DNA from: Spirochaetales bacterium
GTDB taxonomy: Bacteria > Spirochaetota > Spirochaetia > DTKZ01
Direction: 5' to 3'
Length of the DNA: 5,925 nt
Assembly: GCA_031274005.1 (NCBI GenBank)
Contig: JAISQU010000054.1
Coordinates: 1 to 5,925 of the forward strand
Shown here: positions 1-5,678 of the stretch, in pieces
Position numbering within the stretch: the first letter of the stretch is position 1
Layout of the letters: the number at the start of each line of letters is the position of its first letter
Position numbers and translations under genes: made by a program
Notes under the pieces: generated by a model
The model's input: only the letters and a program-made list of their open reading frames with translations
What the model was told of the DNA's origin: nothing
The model's database searches: none

Positions 1-1197
1 AAGGACGCGGTTTTTTATGTGTGCACAAACTCGCGGGCGTACCCCGAGGCGCAGATGCGCGAGATCACCTTTGAGTTTGCGGCGAATCTGAAAACAGCAG
101 CGGACAAACACGGCGCGCGGGTTCTCCTGGCCTCCCGCAGCGACAGTACCCTGCGCGGACATTATCCGGCCGAGGTGGACGCGCTTCTTGCGGGCTGCGG
201 AGCGGGAGCGGACGGGGTTATCATCGCGCCGGCCCTGTTCGAGGCCGGCCGCTATACCATTGACGACGTTCACTGGGTGGAAGAGGCTTCCGGCGAGATG
301 GTTATGGCGGGAGATACCGAGTTCGCCAAAGACCCGAATTTCGGTTACACAAAAAGCAACCTGAAGGAATGGGTGGAGGAAAAGACCGCAGGCCGCTGGA
401 AGGCCCGCGATGTTCTTTCGCTTTCGCTGGAAACCCTGCGCGGCGGGAGCGGGGGCGCGCGCGAGATACTGATGAAAGCCGGAGGCGGGGTTCCCATTAT
501 CCTGAACGCCGCGGCCTACGAAGATATAGAAACAGCGGTTTTGGCTGTCGCCGAAGCGGAAAAAGCAGGCAAGAGCTTTGTCTACCGCTGCGCCGCCTGC
601 TTCGTCAAGGTGCGGGGCGGTTTTCTGGACAGGCCGCTTCTTACGGCTCAAGAGCTTGGCCTCGCGGCGGGACCCGGCCTTGTCGTTGTGGGCTCCTATG
701 TGGGTAAAACAAGCAGGCAGCTTAACAGCCTTCTCGCGGACGGCGGATGCGAGGCTCTGGAGCTTGATGTAAACCGGCTTGTCGGATCGGAGGCAGCCCT
801 CAGGGCCGAGTCGGACCGGGTCGCGGGCCTTGCGGATACGGCCATGAGAGCGGGTAGGACCGCTGTTGTGTATACATCCCGCGCGGTCAGAAAGGCGGAG
901 GGCGGGGACTTTCTGGACTTCGGCAGCAGGGTCATGATGGCGCTTTGCGCTACGGTAAAAACCATTGGCGTCCGGCCTTCTTTTGTTGTCGCGAAGGGCG
1001 GCATAACCAGCATAGAAACCGCGCGTACAGGGCTGGGCGTCAGGGAAGCCCGCGTGGCGGGGCAGATAGCAAAAAGCGTCCCCCTCTGGGAACTTGGCGA
1101 AGAAACAAAATGGCCCGGCCTTCCCTATGTTGTTTTTCCCGGCAATGTGGGAGATGATACTACGTTAAAGGAAGTTGTGGAAAAACTGCAAACATAG
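1..1197 (+). CDS. otnK: Four-carbon acid sugar kinase (DUF1537 family), OtnK-like; 5' end cut by window edge
   Basis: The reading frame is open from base 1 (KDAVFYVCTNSRAYPEAQ...), so the GTG at 19 is an internal Val codon and the true start lies upstream. 398 residues are visible; the family usually has about 420-480, so roughly 50-80 N-terminal residues are missing. Family signatures in fragment numbering: SRSDSTLRGH near 45-54, the substrate-domain core; a DVHWVEE...GDTEFAKD...FGYTKSNLKEWVEEKT block near 90-130; then the C-terminal nucleotide-binding domain with GGITSIETA near 333 and FPGNVGDD near 379-386. Known family members phosphorylate the 4-OH of four-carbon acid sugars in the cytoplasm: 3-oxo-tetronate (OtnK) or D-threonate (DtnK). 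The adjacent LtnD-like dehydrogenase favours OtnK, but this is inferred from context. Oddity: the usual R-T-A-A-S-F-V segment reads R-C-A-A-C-F-V here. The family call is very secure; substrate is moderate. Confidence 0.93.
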   Translation, partial: KDAVFYVCTNSRAYPEAQMREITFEFAANLKTAADKHGARVLLASRSDSTLRGHYPAEVDALLAGCGAGADGVIIAPALFEAGRYTIDDVHWVEEASGEMVMAGDTEFAKDPNFGYTKSNLKEWVEEKTAGRWKARDVLSLSLETLRGGSGGAREILMKAGGGVPIILNAAAYEDIETAVLAVAEAEKAGKSFVYRCAACFVKVRGGFLDRPLLTAQELGLAAGPGLVVVGSYVGKTSRQLNSLLADGGCEALELDVNRLVGSEAALRAESDRVAGLADTAMRAGRTAVVYTSRAVRKAEGGDFLDFGSRVMMALCATVKTIGVRPSFVVAKGGITSIETARTGLGVREARVAGQIAKSVPLWELGEETKWPGLPYVVFPGNVGDDTTLKEVVEKLQT

Positions 1198-1231
1198 CGA
1201 TTAACGCGGATATAAAATTTACGGAATCTTT

Positions 1232-1238
1232 AAGGAGG
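1232..1238 (+). promoter_or_regulatory. Strong Shine-Dalgarno of the dehydrogenase gene
   Basis: AAGGAGG sits 8 nt before the ATG at 1247. It fixes the start, which also begins exactly at the Rossmann-fold first strand. The site lies in the 49-nt gap after the kinase stop codon, so the gene can be translated independently although it is probably co-transcribed with the kinase. No promoter is apparent in this gap. Confidence 0.85.
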
Positions 1239-1246
1239 AATTTGAG

Positions 1247-2134
1247 ATGGCGCAAACTATAGGTTTTATCGGTTTAGGGGTTATGGGAAGCGCGATGGCG
1301 CGTAACCTGGCGAAAAAGTTTCCCGGCCTGTGGGTATATGACGCGGATAAAAAGAAAACGGCGGCCGCGGCATCGCAGGCGGTAAAGGCGGCCTCCGGGG
1401 TAGAAGAAATCGGCGCGGGCTGCGGCCTGGTGTTTCTTTCGCTTCCCTCCTCCGAAGTAGTAAAGAGCGTTGTTCTGGGAGACAGGGGGCTTTCCTCCTC
1501 CATGAGAAAGGGCGGCCTTATTATCGATACAAGCACGACCGAGGCGCGGACGGAAATCGAAATAGAAGCGGCGTTAAAGGAAAAAGGGATTGCCTTTCTT
1601 GACGCGCCGGTTTCAGGCGGAGAAAAAGCGGCGATAGAGGGAACGCTTTCCTTTATGGCCGGCGGGGACGAAAAAGTCTTCAGGAGCGCCAAAAAATATA
1701 TGGCGGCCATGGGATCTTCGGTTGTACGCACGGGCGGCGTCTCCATGGGGCAGCTCGCGAAATGCGTTAATCAGATTATCGTGGGATCGACTTTTTCCGC
1801 TATCGCGGAATCTTTTGCCCTGGGGACAAAGGCGGGCCTTGATCCCAAGGTTCTCTACGAGGCCATAAAAGGCGGATGGGCAGGGTCGAAACTTCTGGAT
1901 GTCGCGGCGAAAGACATGTTTTCGCGGGAGTTTAAACCCGGAGGCACGGTCGATATTCACTGGAAAGACCTGGGCTACTGCCTATCGGCTGCCCGCGACC
2001 TTGATGTGTTTACGCCTGTTACCGCCCTTGTTCACGAAATTTTCAAAGCCGCGCGCGCAGGCGGCGACGGCAAAAAATCACAGCCCGCCATTGTGCGCCT
2101 GTGGGAAAAGCTCCTGAAAATTGAGGTAAAATGA
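1247..2134 (+). CDS. ltnD: NAD(P)-dependent beta-hydroxyacid dehydrogenase (3-hydroxyisobutyrate dehydrogenase family), probable L-threonate dehydrogenase
   Basis: 295 residues, full length for the family, ending in TGA. The N-terminal Rossmann domain has GLGVMG at 9-14 and an Asp at 32 closing strand 2, which usually means NAD preference. The family's second signature, DAPVSGG, is at 119-125. The catalytic Lys is K172 in GQLAKCVNQ; the position that is Asn in 3-hydroxyisobutyrate dehydrogenase is Q176, the KxxNQ arrangement I recall from tartronate semialdehyde reductase (GarR). The all-helical C-terminal domain follows. The reaction is oxidation or reduction at a hydroxyl next to a carboxylate, in the cytoplasm. 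Next to a DUF1537 kinase the best guess is L-threonate (or D-erythronate) oxidation to the 2-oxo acid, as in the LtnD-OtnK pathway. Tartronate semialdehyde reductase or another hydroxyacid dehydrogenase remains possible. Family secure, substrate inferred. Confidence 0.93.
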   Translation: MAQTIGFIGLGVMGSAMARNLAKKFPGLWVYDADKKKTAAAASQAVKAASGVEEIGAGCGLVFLSLPSSEVVKSVVLGDRGLSSSMRKGGLIIDTSTTEARTEIEIEAALKEKGIAFLDAPVSGGEKAAIEGTLSFMAGGDEKVFRSAKKYMAAMGSSVVRTGGVSMGQLAKCVNQIIVGSTFSAIAESFALGTKAGLDPKVLYEAIKGGWAGSKLLDVAAKDMFSREFKPGGTVDIHWKDLGYCLSAARDLDVFTPVTALVHEIFKAARAGGDGKKSQPAIVRLWEKLLKIEVK

Positions 2135-2138
2135 GTGC

Positions 2139-2152
2139 GCGTTTAGAAACGC
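2139..2152. other. Small inverted repeat just after the dehydrogenase stop
   Basis: GCGTTT at 2139-2144 and AAACGC at 2147-2152 are perfect complements; a realistic hairpin has 5 pairs and a 4-nt loop. It starts 5 nt past the TGA. No T-run follows on either strand, so it may protect a 3' end rather than act as an intrinsic terminator. Confidence 0.4.
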
Positions 2153-2168
2153 CTATGACCTTAAGACG

Positions 2169-2191
2169 GGGGCCCTTGCCGCAATGGCCCC
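2169..2191. other. GC-rich interrupted hairpin in the convergent gap
   Basis: GGGGCC (2169-2174) pairs with GGCCCC (2186-2191). After one C/T mismatch, TTG (2176-2178) pairs with CAA (2182-2184) around a CCG loop. This gives 9 pairs in 23 nt. There is no T-tract next to it. Confidence 0.45.
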
Positions 2192-2207
2192 GCGAGATTC
2201 AAGGCGG

Positions 2208-2232
2208 CGCAATTTTGCGGGGCAAAATTGCG
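2208..2232. repeat. Perfect 11-bp inverted repeat with GGG loop
   Basis: CGCAATTTTGC (2208-2218) and GCAAAATTGCG (2222-2232) are exact reverse complements around GGG. It is the strongest hairpin in the gap between the convergent operons. The stem core GCAATTTT recurs in the hairpin at 5655-5673 near the 5S gene. No T-tract follows on either strand. It could be a rho-independent-like 3' end shared by both operons, or a copy of a genome-wide intergenic repeat. Confidence 0.6.
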
Positions 2233-2243
2233 GGCGTAATGCG

Positions 2244-2263
2244 TTTTCGGGTCTTCCCGAAAA
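2244..2263. other. Perfect 8-bp inverted repeat, possible bidirectional 3'-end signal
   Basis: TTTTCGGG (2244-2251) and CCCGAAAA (2256-2263) pair around TCTT. It is the hairpin nearest the end of the LPP20 gene, 48 nt past its stop on the minus strand. The stem base is T on the left and A on the right, opposite to the usual A-stem-T terminator layout, so termination is doubtful on either strand. Confidence 0.45.
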
Positions 2264-2311
2264 TCTAAAGAGCCGTCTTCGGTTCACATTTATTGGAAGC
2301 CCGACAGACTC

Positions 2312-3361
2312 CTAACCCCCGGTGACTATGCGCGTCAGATAATTCTGAATACTCTTCAGGAAATCCGTAGTCAGGTTTTTCTCCACTTGCCTGTAGGCAA
2401 CGTTGGCGGCCTGGAGTTCGTTCAGGCCGTTTTCCCGTGACTGTTTGGCGTAAGTGGCTATGGCGGCGCCGGATTCGTCGTACAGGGAAATATTCGCCGC
2501 CCACTGAACCGACTTGAATTGATCGGTCAGGGTAACAGGATTCACAGACCAGGAGCCTTTGACCATCAAAAGACCGCGCTCCTGATACGAGAGCGACATA
2601 CTTTCAAGAGTTTTGCGTATGATTCCCGCGAGCCTCTGATCGGCATCCCCTGTTATGGCAATCATATAGGTAAGTTTTCCCGCCTCGCTGTCCCGCGCGG
2701 CGGCAACCTTCCTCAGGTCCAGTTGAGACTCCAGCAGCCGCGCGGTGTTTGCGTGAATAATGCGCAGTTGACCTATCATGCGCTCGGCGTTGAGCCCGAC
2801 GCTGTACGCCGCGTCATAAAAAGCGTAACGCTGCAATGAGCCGGACATGGAAGAAGCCCTCTCCAGAAAATCATCGAGCTTCGCCAGATCCTTCTGGATA
2901 AGGCTTCGGTAAATAGCCGCCGTTGATTCGCGCTCAATATAAGCGACCGCATGCGTGGTTCCGCGCTCATCGGTATACGGGTCGGAGAAACGCAGATTGA
3001 CAAACTGCTCGTTTGCCTGCGTCCCCACGGTCTCGCTGATGGCCTTTTCCGATTCTGTATAGGTTTTATCGCCTTTTACAAGTTCCGCGTAGCGCTGTTG
3101 GGCAACCGCATCAACCTTCACATTAACGGTAAAAAGCCGCGCCAGAGCTCCGGTGGCGTCATTCTCCGCGCCGCGGCGCGTATCGCCCGAACCCACTGCC
3201 GCAAGATACTTCGCATCCGGATATTCGGCCTCAAGATCCATCATCCAGCCCGGCACGCCGGAAACTCCCCGTGAAGTTTCCGAAACAGAAGCCCCCGTAC
3301 TCCCGCAGGCGGCAAGAAAAGCCAGAACCGCAAGCAGTCCCGTAATTTTTAGCAATTTCAT
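2312..3361 (-). CDS. LPP20-family lipoprotein, third gene of the lipoprotein operon
   Basis: 349 residues from the ATG at 3361, chosen because GAGG lies 8 nt upstream and because it gives a clean lipoprotein signal: MKLLK, a hydrophobic stretch, then LAAC with lipidated Cys19. An upstream in-frame ATG at 3397 would overlap the previous gene and bury the signal. The mature protein starts with a short Ser/Gly/Thr linker, then the LPP20-type domain: VPGWM at 36-40, an AAVGSG strand-turn at 54-59, a helix with AENDATGALARLF at 65-77, and a strand VAYIERE at 139-145. A helical segment (about 149-223) follows, then a beta-rich C-terminal domain with strands near 230-239 and 287-298. The protein is longer than minimal LPP20 proteins, which end after the first domain. 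It should be anchored to a membrane from the periplasm, probably the outer membrane. Biochemical role is unknown; operon context suggests work with the LpoB-like and COG3014 proteins. Confidence 0.88.
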   Translation of the reverse strand: MKLLKITGLLAVLAFLAACGSTGASVSETSRGVSGVPGWMMDLEAEYPDAKYLAAVGSGDTRRGAENDATGALARLFTVNVKVDAVAQQRYAELVKGDKTYTESEKAISETVGTQANEQFVNLRFSDPYTDERGTTHAVAYIERESTAAIYRSLIQKDLAKLDDFLERASSMSGSLQRYAFYDAAYSVGLNAERMIGQLRIIHANTARLLESQLDLRKVAAARDSEAGKLTYMIAITGDADQRLAGIIRKTLESMSLSYQERGLLMVKGSWSVNPVTLTDQFKSVQWAANISLYDESGAAIATYAKQSRENGLNELQAANVAYRQVEKNLTTDFLKSIQNYLTRIVTGG

Positions 3362-3369
3362 TTTGTCAA

Positions 3370-3373
3370 CCTC
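3370..3373 (-). promoter_or_regulatory. Shine-Dalgarno that decides the LPP20 gene start
   Basis: Read on the minus strand, GAGG ends 8 nt before the ATG at 3361. It lies in the 22-nt gap after the COG3014 stop codon (3384-3386), so translation of the two genes may be coupled. Confidence 0.6.
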
Positions 3374-3383
3374 ATATTCAATT

Positions 3384-4826
3384 TTATTCCAGATCATAAG
3401 CAGTTACAAGATTAAGTTTTCCCGCAGCGTATTCCCGCGGCGGAATTTCCTCCGTGTAGATAACATCGCCCGCGGCGTTGTAGAACTCAATGGCAACATC
3501 ATGCTCACCGGGGGCCACAAGAAATTCCCCGGCATACGCCTTAGCGGGAAAATACCTGGCCAGCCGCAGATCAGCCTCTTCTTTTATATCGGCGGCGACA
3601 TCCAGAGCAATCCCGCCCACAAAAGAAAGAAGCGAACCAAGCTCTGAATCTTTGGTAAGATCGTTAGCCACGCCCTTGGCGGTCCCCGTCACGGCGGTTG
3701 TAAGTACAGCGCGGATAACGGTCCTCACAAGAATGATTGTTTCATTAAGTTTGAAGGTCTCCATGGCGACCCTGTCCATCTTTTCAAGAAGCGACAAATC
3801 CCCCGCCGGTTTTCCATCTACAAGGGCCTGAATCCGCGTAACCCGCGAATGGCGCGCGGACATAACGGGAGTTTCAACCTTAAAGTTCAGGCCCGGACCG
3901 GGAACAGGAAAAGCAATGGGCGTCAGGTCCGTCAGTTTCATATTTCCGGAATTATCTTCCGTCTCCTGCGTGATAAGGATAAGCCCTCCCCGCGCGGTAA
4001 CCCGCAGCGCGGAAGCCCTCTTCTCAGGCCCCGGGCCGGCAAAGGCCATGATGTTGATCCTGGCCTGAGATGTGGGCGTGAGCATATCGTCAAGATTTTT
4101 GGGAAGCCCAAAATCGTAAATGGCGGGCTGATCCTCAAAGGCCCTTTTGAGCTGGGCCAGATCAATCGCGGCGCTGTCCACGTTGCGGTCGGCGCGGTAG
4201 AGAAGCATACTGATGTACCGCGCGAGGGCTGAATTATGAAATTCAATTTCACCTTTCGGTACGGCGCCGGCGGAGTCTTCCGATTCGTTTATGCTGTCCG
4301 CGATCCTGCCATATTTATCTTCAAGAAGATTCAGCTTCTCCCCTACCCGCCGTATTTCAACATACGCGCCGTCAAAATCGTTCAGCTTGAGGTAATCCAG
4401 AGCCTTGAAAACATTCAGGTAAATGTCCTCGTAAGCCTCGCCAAAGTATACCAGCGAATAATCATTCAGAAGAAAAGACGCCGCCGCGTCGCTGATACTC
4501 CTGGTATAATTGTCTTCGATAAGAATCTCAGCTTCGGTAAGGCGTTCTATGCTTTTTTTCGGTTCCCCCGCGATATGATACAAAACGCCGGTATCAAGAT
4601 AACGCAGAACCTCATCCTTGTCCGCGCGGTACAACTCTTCCGCGTCCTCGCCCGTGGCCGCTTCTTCCAGGGCGTCCGCCGCCTCAAGATATTCATGGTC
4701 GGCGACAATTTTATCAAAAGGAATAAACGCGGCGTTCCGGGTAGTTCCACAGGAACTAAAAAAGCCCGCCGCCAAAACCAAAATCATTCCGGAAAGACGC
4801 ATATGCGCCGAAAATATTTTCCTCAT
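3384..4826 (-). CDS. COG3014-type lipoprotein with TPR-like helical N-terminal half, second gene of the lipoprotein operon
   Basis: 480 residues from the ATG at 4826, 19 nt after the lpoB-like stop. An in-frame ATG at 4928 would run 83 nt into that gene and add a polar extension before the signal peptide, so I rejected it. The signal is MRKIF, a hydrophobic core, then FSSC with lipidated Cys26; a start at 4802 would also leave a short signal. Residues about 30-205 are helical with TPR-like spacing and carry GEAYEDIYLNVFKALDYL at 129-146, a stretch I associate with COG3014 proteins. A beta-rich C-terminal half follows, interrupted by two hydrophobic stretches near 364-380 and 396-414, then a FPAKAYAGEF segment and a terminal beta-sandwich-like tail. 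No catalytic motif is visible, so it is probably a scaffold. Function is unknown; COG3014 genes recur next to lpoB and LPP20 genes in several phyla as I remember. Family call is good, role is inference. Confidence 0.87.
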   Translation of the reverse strand: MRKIFSAHMRLSGMILVLAAGFFSSCGTTRNAAFIPFDKIVADHEYLEAADALEEAATGEDAEELYRADKDEVLRYLDTGVLYHIAGEPKKSIERLTEAEILIEDNYTRSISDAAASFLLNDYSLVYFGEAYEDIYLNVFKALDYLKLNDFDGAYVEIRRVGEKLNLLEDKYGRIADSINESEDSAGAVPKGEIEFHNSALARYISMLLYRADRNVDSAAIDLAQLKRAFEDQPAIYDFGLPKNLDDMLTPTSQARINIMAFAGPGPEKRASALRVTARGGLILITQETEDNSGNMKLTDLTPIAFPVPGPGLNFKVETPVMSARHSRVTRIQALVDGKPAGDLSLLEKMDRVAMETFKLNETIILVRTVIRAVLTTAVTGTAKGVANDLTKDSELGSLLSFVGGIALDVAADIKEEADLRLARYFPAKAYAGEFLVAPGEHDVAIEFYNAAGDVIYTEEIPPREYAAGKLNLVTAYDLE

Positions 4827-4836
4827 GGAAGCTGCG

Positions 4837-4843
4837 CCCCCCC
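4837..4843 (-). promoter_or_regulatory. Run of seven G in place of a normal ribosome binding site
   Basis: On the minus strand GGGGGGG ends 10 nt before the COG3014 gene ATG at 4826. It occupies the Shine-Dalgarno position, and no better purine site is present in the 19-nt gap. It may pair partially with the anti-Shine-Dalgarno, or translation may depend on coupling to the upstream gene. Confidence 0.4.
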
Positions 4844-4845
4844 GG

Positions 4846-5451
4846 TTATGGCTTATACCTGGACTGTTCAATAATTTTTTTGATTTCCTTATCGCCGATC
4901 CAGACTTTTTCGTTTGTTTCCATATCAATAAGTTCCAGGTTTACCTTAAAAAAGACGACCCTCTGCCCGTCGACCCTGTCGGTAACAGAGGTAATAACCC
5001 CGCCGAGATAGAAGTCGGCGCCGGTTTCCTGTCCCAGACGTTTCATGCTTTCAGGGCTGGCCTCAGTCTGCTGATTCATGCGCTCTTCCCGGACGCCGGC
5101 CCGTTCAGCCTCACTCGCCACAAACCTGACCTTACCCGAATTGATAAGCTCTTTTTCAAGACTCTTCGTAAAAACAAGCGTTTCGATCTGTTCAGTGCTG
5201 CGGTTGCGTACATCCCCCACGATAACCACAGGCTTTTTGTCATTTGCGCCGGTAAAATCAGAAATCCAGGGCCTCCGCAGTACATCCGCAATCATGGCCT
5301 CGGCCACAAGCTGTGCGTCCGTATCATTCCAGCGGCCGCTCAAGTCAATCTGCGTATCCGCAGAAACCCGCGTAACACTTCGTGTTGACGAACAGGATAC
5401 AAAAGAAAACACGGCGCAGGCCGCGATACATAATAAAAGAATTTTTTTCAT
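4846..5451 (-). CDS. lpoB: LpoB-like lipoprotein (putative penicillin-binding-protein activator), first gene of the lipoprotein operon
   Basis: 201 residues from the ATG at 5451, preceded by AAGGAG at 5465-5460 with 8-nt spacing. The signal MKKILLLC..., ending FVSC, places the lipidated Cys at 20. Only about 12 linker residues (21-32) precede a conserved block TQIDLSGRWNDTDAQLVAEAMI at 33-54, typical of LpoB-like proteins outside the enterobacteria. The TolB-N-like alpha/beta domain follows: strand PVVIVGDVRNRS at 74-85, TGADFYLGG at 143-151, and VNLELIDMETNEKVW at 170-184. In E. coli, LpoB is an outer-membrane lipoprotein that reaches through peptidoglycan to stimulate PBP1b via its UB2H domain. 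Here the domain family is clear, but the partner and activity are unproven, and the missing long linker argues against an identical mechanism. It leads the operon, with the COG3014 gene 19 nt downstream. Confidence 0.88.
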   Translation of the reverse strand: MKKILLLCIAACAVFSFVSCSSTRSVTRVSADTQIDLSGRWNDTDAQLVAEAMIADVLRRPWISDFTGANDKKPVVIVGDVRNRSTEQIETLVFTKSLEKELINSGKVRFVASEAERAGVREERMNQQTEASPESMKRLGQETGADFYLGGVITSVTDRVDGQRVVFFKVNLELIDMETNEKVWIGDKEIKKIIEQSRYKP

Positions 5452-5467
5452 AGCATGAACTCCTTAC

Positions 5468-5498
5468 ACTACCAATCGAGATTTAGAAATACTACCAA
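5468..5498 (-). repeat. Tandem 8-bp direct repeat upstream of the lpoB-like gene
   Basis: On the minus strand TTGGTAGT occurs at 5498-5491 and again at 5475-5468, start to start 23 bp, close to two helical turns. The second copy is 2 nt from the AAGGAG ribosome binding site. The spacing would suit a transcription factor binding one face of the DNA, or the copies could be a chance match. Confidence 0.4.
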
Positions 5499-5517
5499 AT
5501 GTACCGCACTACGGCAG
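5489..5517 (-). promoter_or_regulatory. Weak sigma-70-like promoter candidate for the lipoprotein operon
   Basis: On the minus strand CTGCCG (5517-5512, 3 of 6 to the -35 consensus) and TAGTAT (5494-5489, 4 of 6 to the -10 consensus) are 17 bp apart, just past the terminator at 5518-5540. This is the only reasonably spaced pair I found between that terminator and the lpoB start. It is a poor match and is offered as a candidate only. Confidence 0.2.
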
Positions 5518-5540
5518 AAAAAACAAGCCCTCCACAGGGC
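5518..5540 (-). terminator. Intrinsic terminator (or attenuator) between the 5S gene and the lipoprotein operon
   Basis: On the minus strand GCCCT (5540-5536), loop GTGG, AGGGC (5531-5527) form a 5-bp GC-rich stem followed by TTGTTTTTT (5526-5518). Stem plus U-tract in the right direction is the standard layout. It would stop read-through from the rRNA operon 67 nt before the lpoB start, or act as an attenuator in a long leader if a promoter lies upstream. Confidence 0.6.
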
Positions 5541-5574
5541 AGTCGTTTACTTTTTTCAAGTCATCTATGGCGCA

Positions 5575-5625
5575 TTTTTTGCGGCGAAGCCACAAAAAAC
5601 CGGGCTTTCCGGGGGTTCCGCCGCA
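5575..5625 (-). other. Structured element with two mutually exclusive folds
   Basis: Local fold on the minus strand: T6 plus GTGGC (5599-5589) pairs with GCCGC plus A6 (5585-5575) around TTC, 11 pairs including one G-U. Alternative fold: TGCGGCG (5625-5619) pairs with CGCCGCA (5586-5580), enclosing a small CCGG / CCGG stem (5600-5603 with 5609-5612). The two folds compete for 5581-5585. It could be a leader RNA structure or a copy of an intergenic repeat. No known riboswitch is recognised. Confidence 0.4.
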
Positions 5626-5654
5626 GCCTAACCAAGCCGTAAAAGCAGACCTGA

Positions 5655-5673
5655 AAAATTGCAAAGCAATTTT
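5655..5673. repeat. Perfect 8-bp inverted repeat with GCAATTTT core
   Basis: AAAATTGC (5655-5662) and GCAATTTT (5666-5673) pair around AAA. The 8-mer is the same as in the stem at 2208-2232, with the arms in the opposite order. No adjacent T-tract is present beyond the arm itself. Confidence 0.5.
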
Positions 5674-5678
5674 GTAAG

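Noticed and set aside
19..21. GTG as the start of the kinase gene
   Set aside because: The frame is open to base 1 and the upstream residues match the family, so the gene continues beyond the window edge.
1198..1246. Promoter between the kinase and dehydrogenase genes (TATAAA at 1211)
   Set aside because: No matching -35 element at a suitable distance; the gap is more easily read as an internal operon spacer with a ribosome binding site.
3153..3647. Plus-strand open frame across the LPP20 / COG3014 junction
   Set aside because: Antisense to two real genes and their ribosome binding site; composition is low-complexity shadow sequence.
4236..4874. Long plus-strand open frame of 212 codons, antisense to the COG3014 gene
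   Set aside because: No recognisable domain or ribosome binding site; it is opposite a gene with a clear lipoprotein signal and family motifs.
4618..5388. Long plus-strand open frame of 256 codons, antisense to the COG3014 and LpoB-like genes
   Set aside because: It spans two well-supported minus-strand genes and their gap, and its translation has no coherent features. GC-rich coding DNA often gives open antisense frames.
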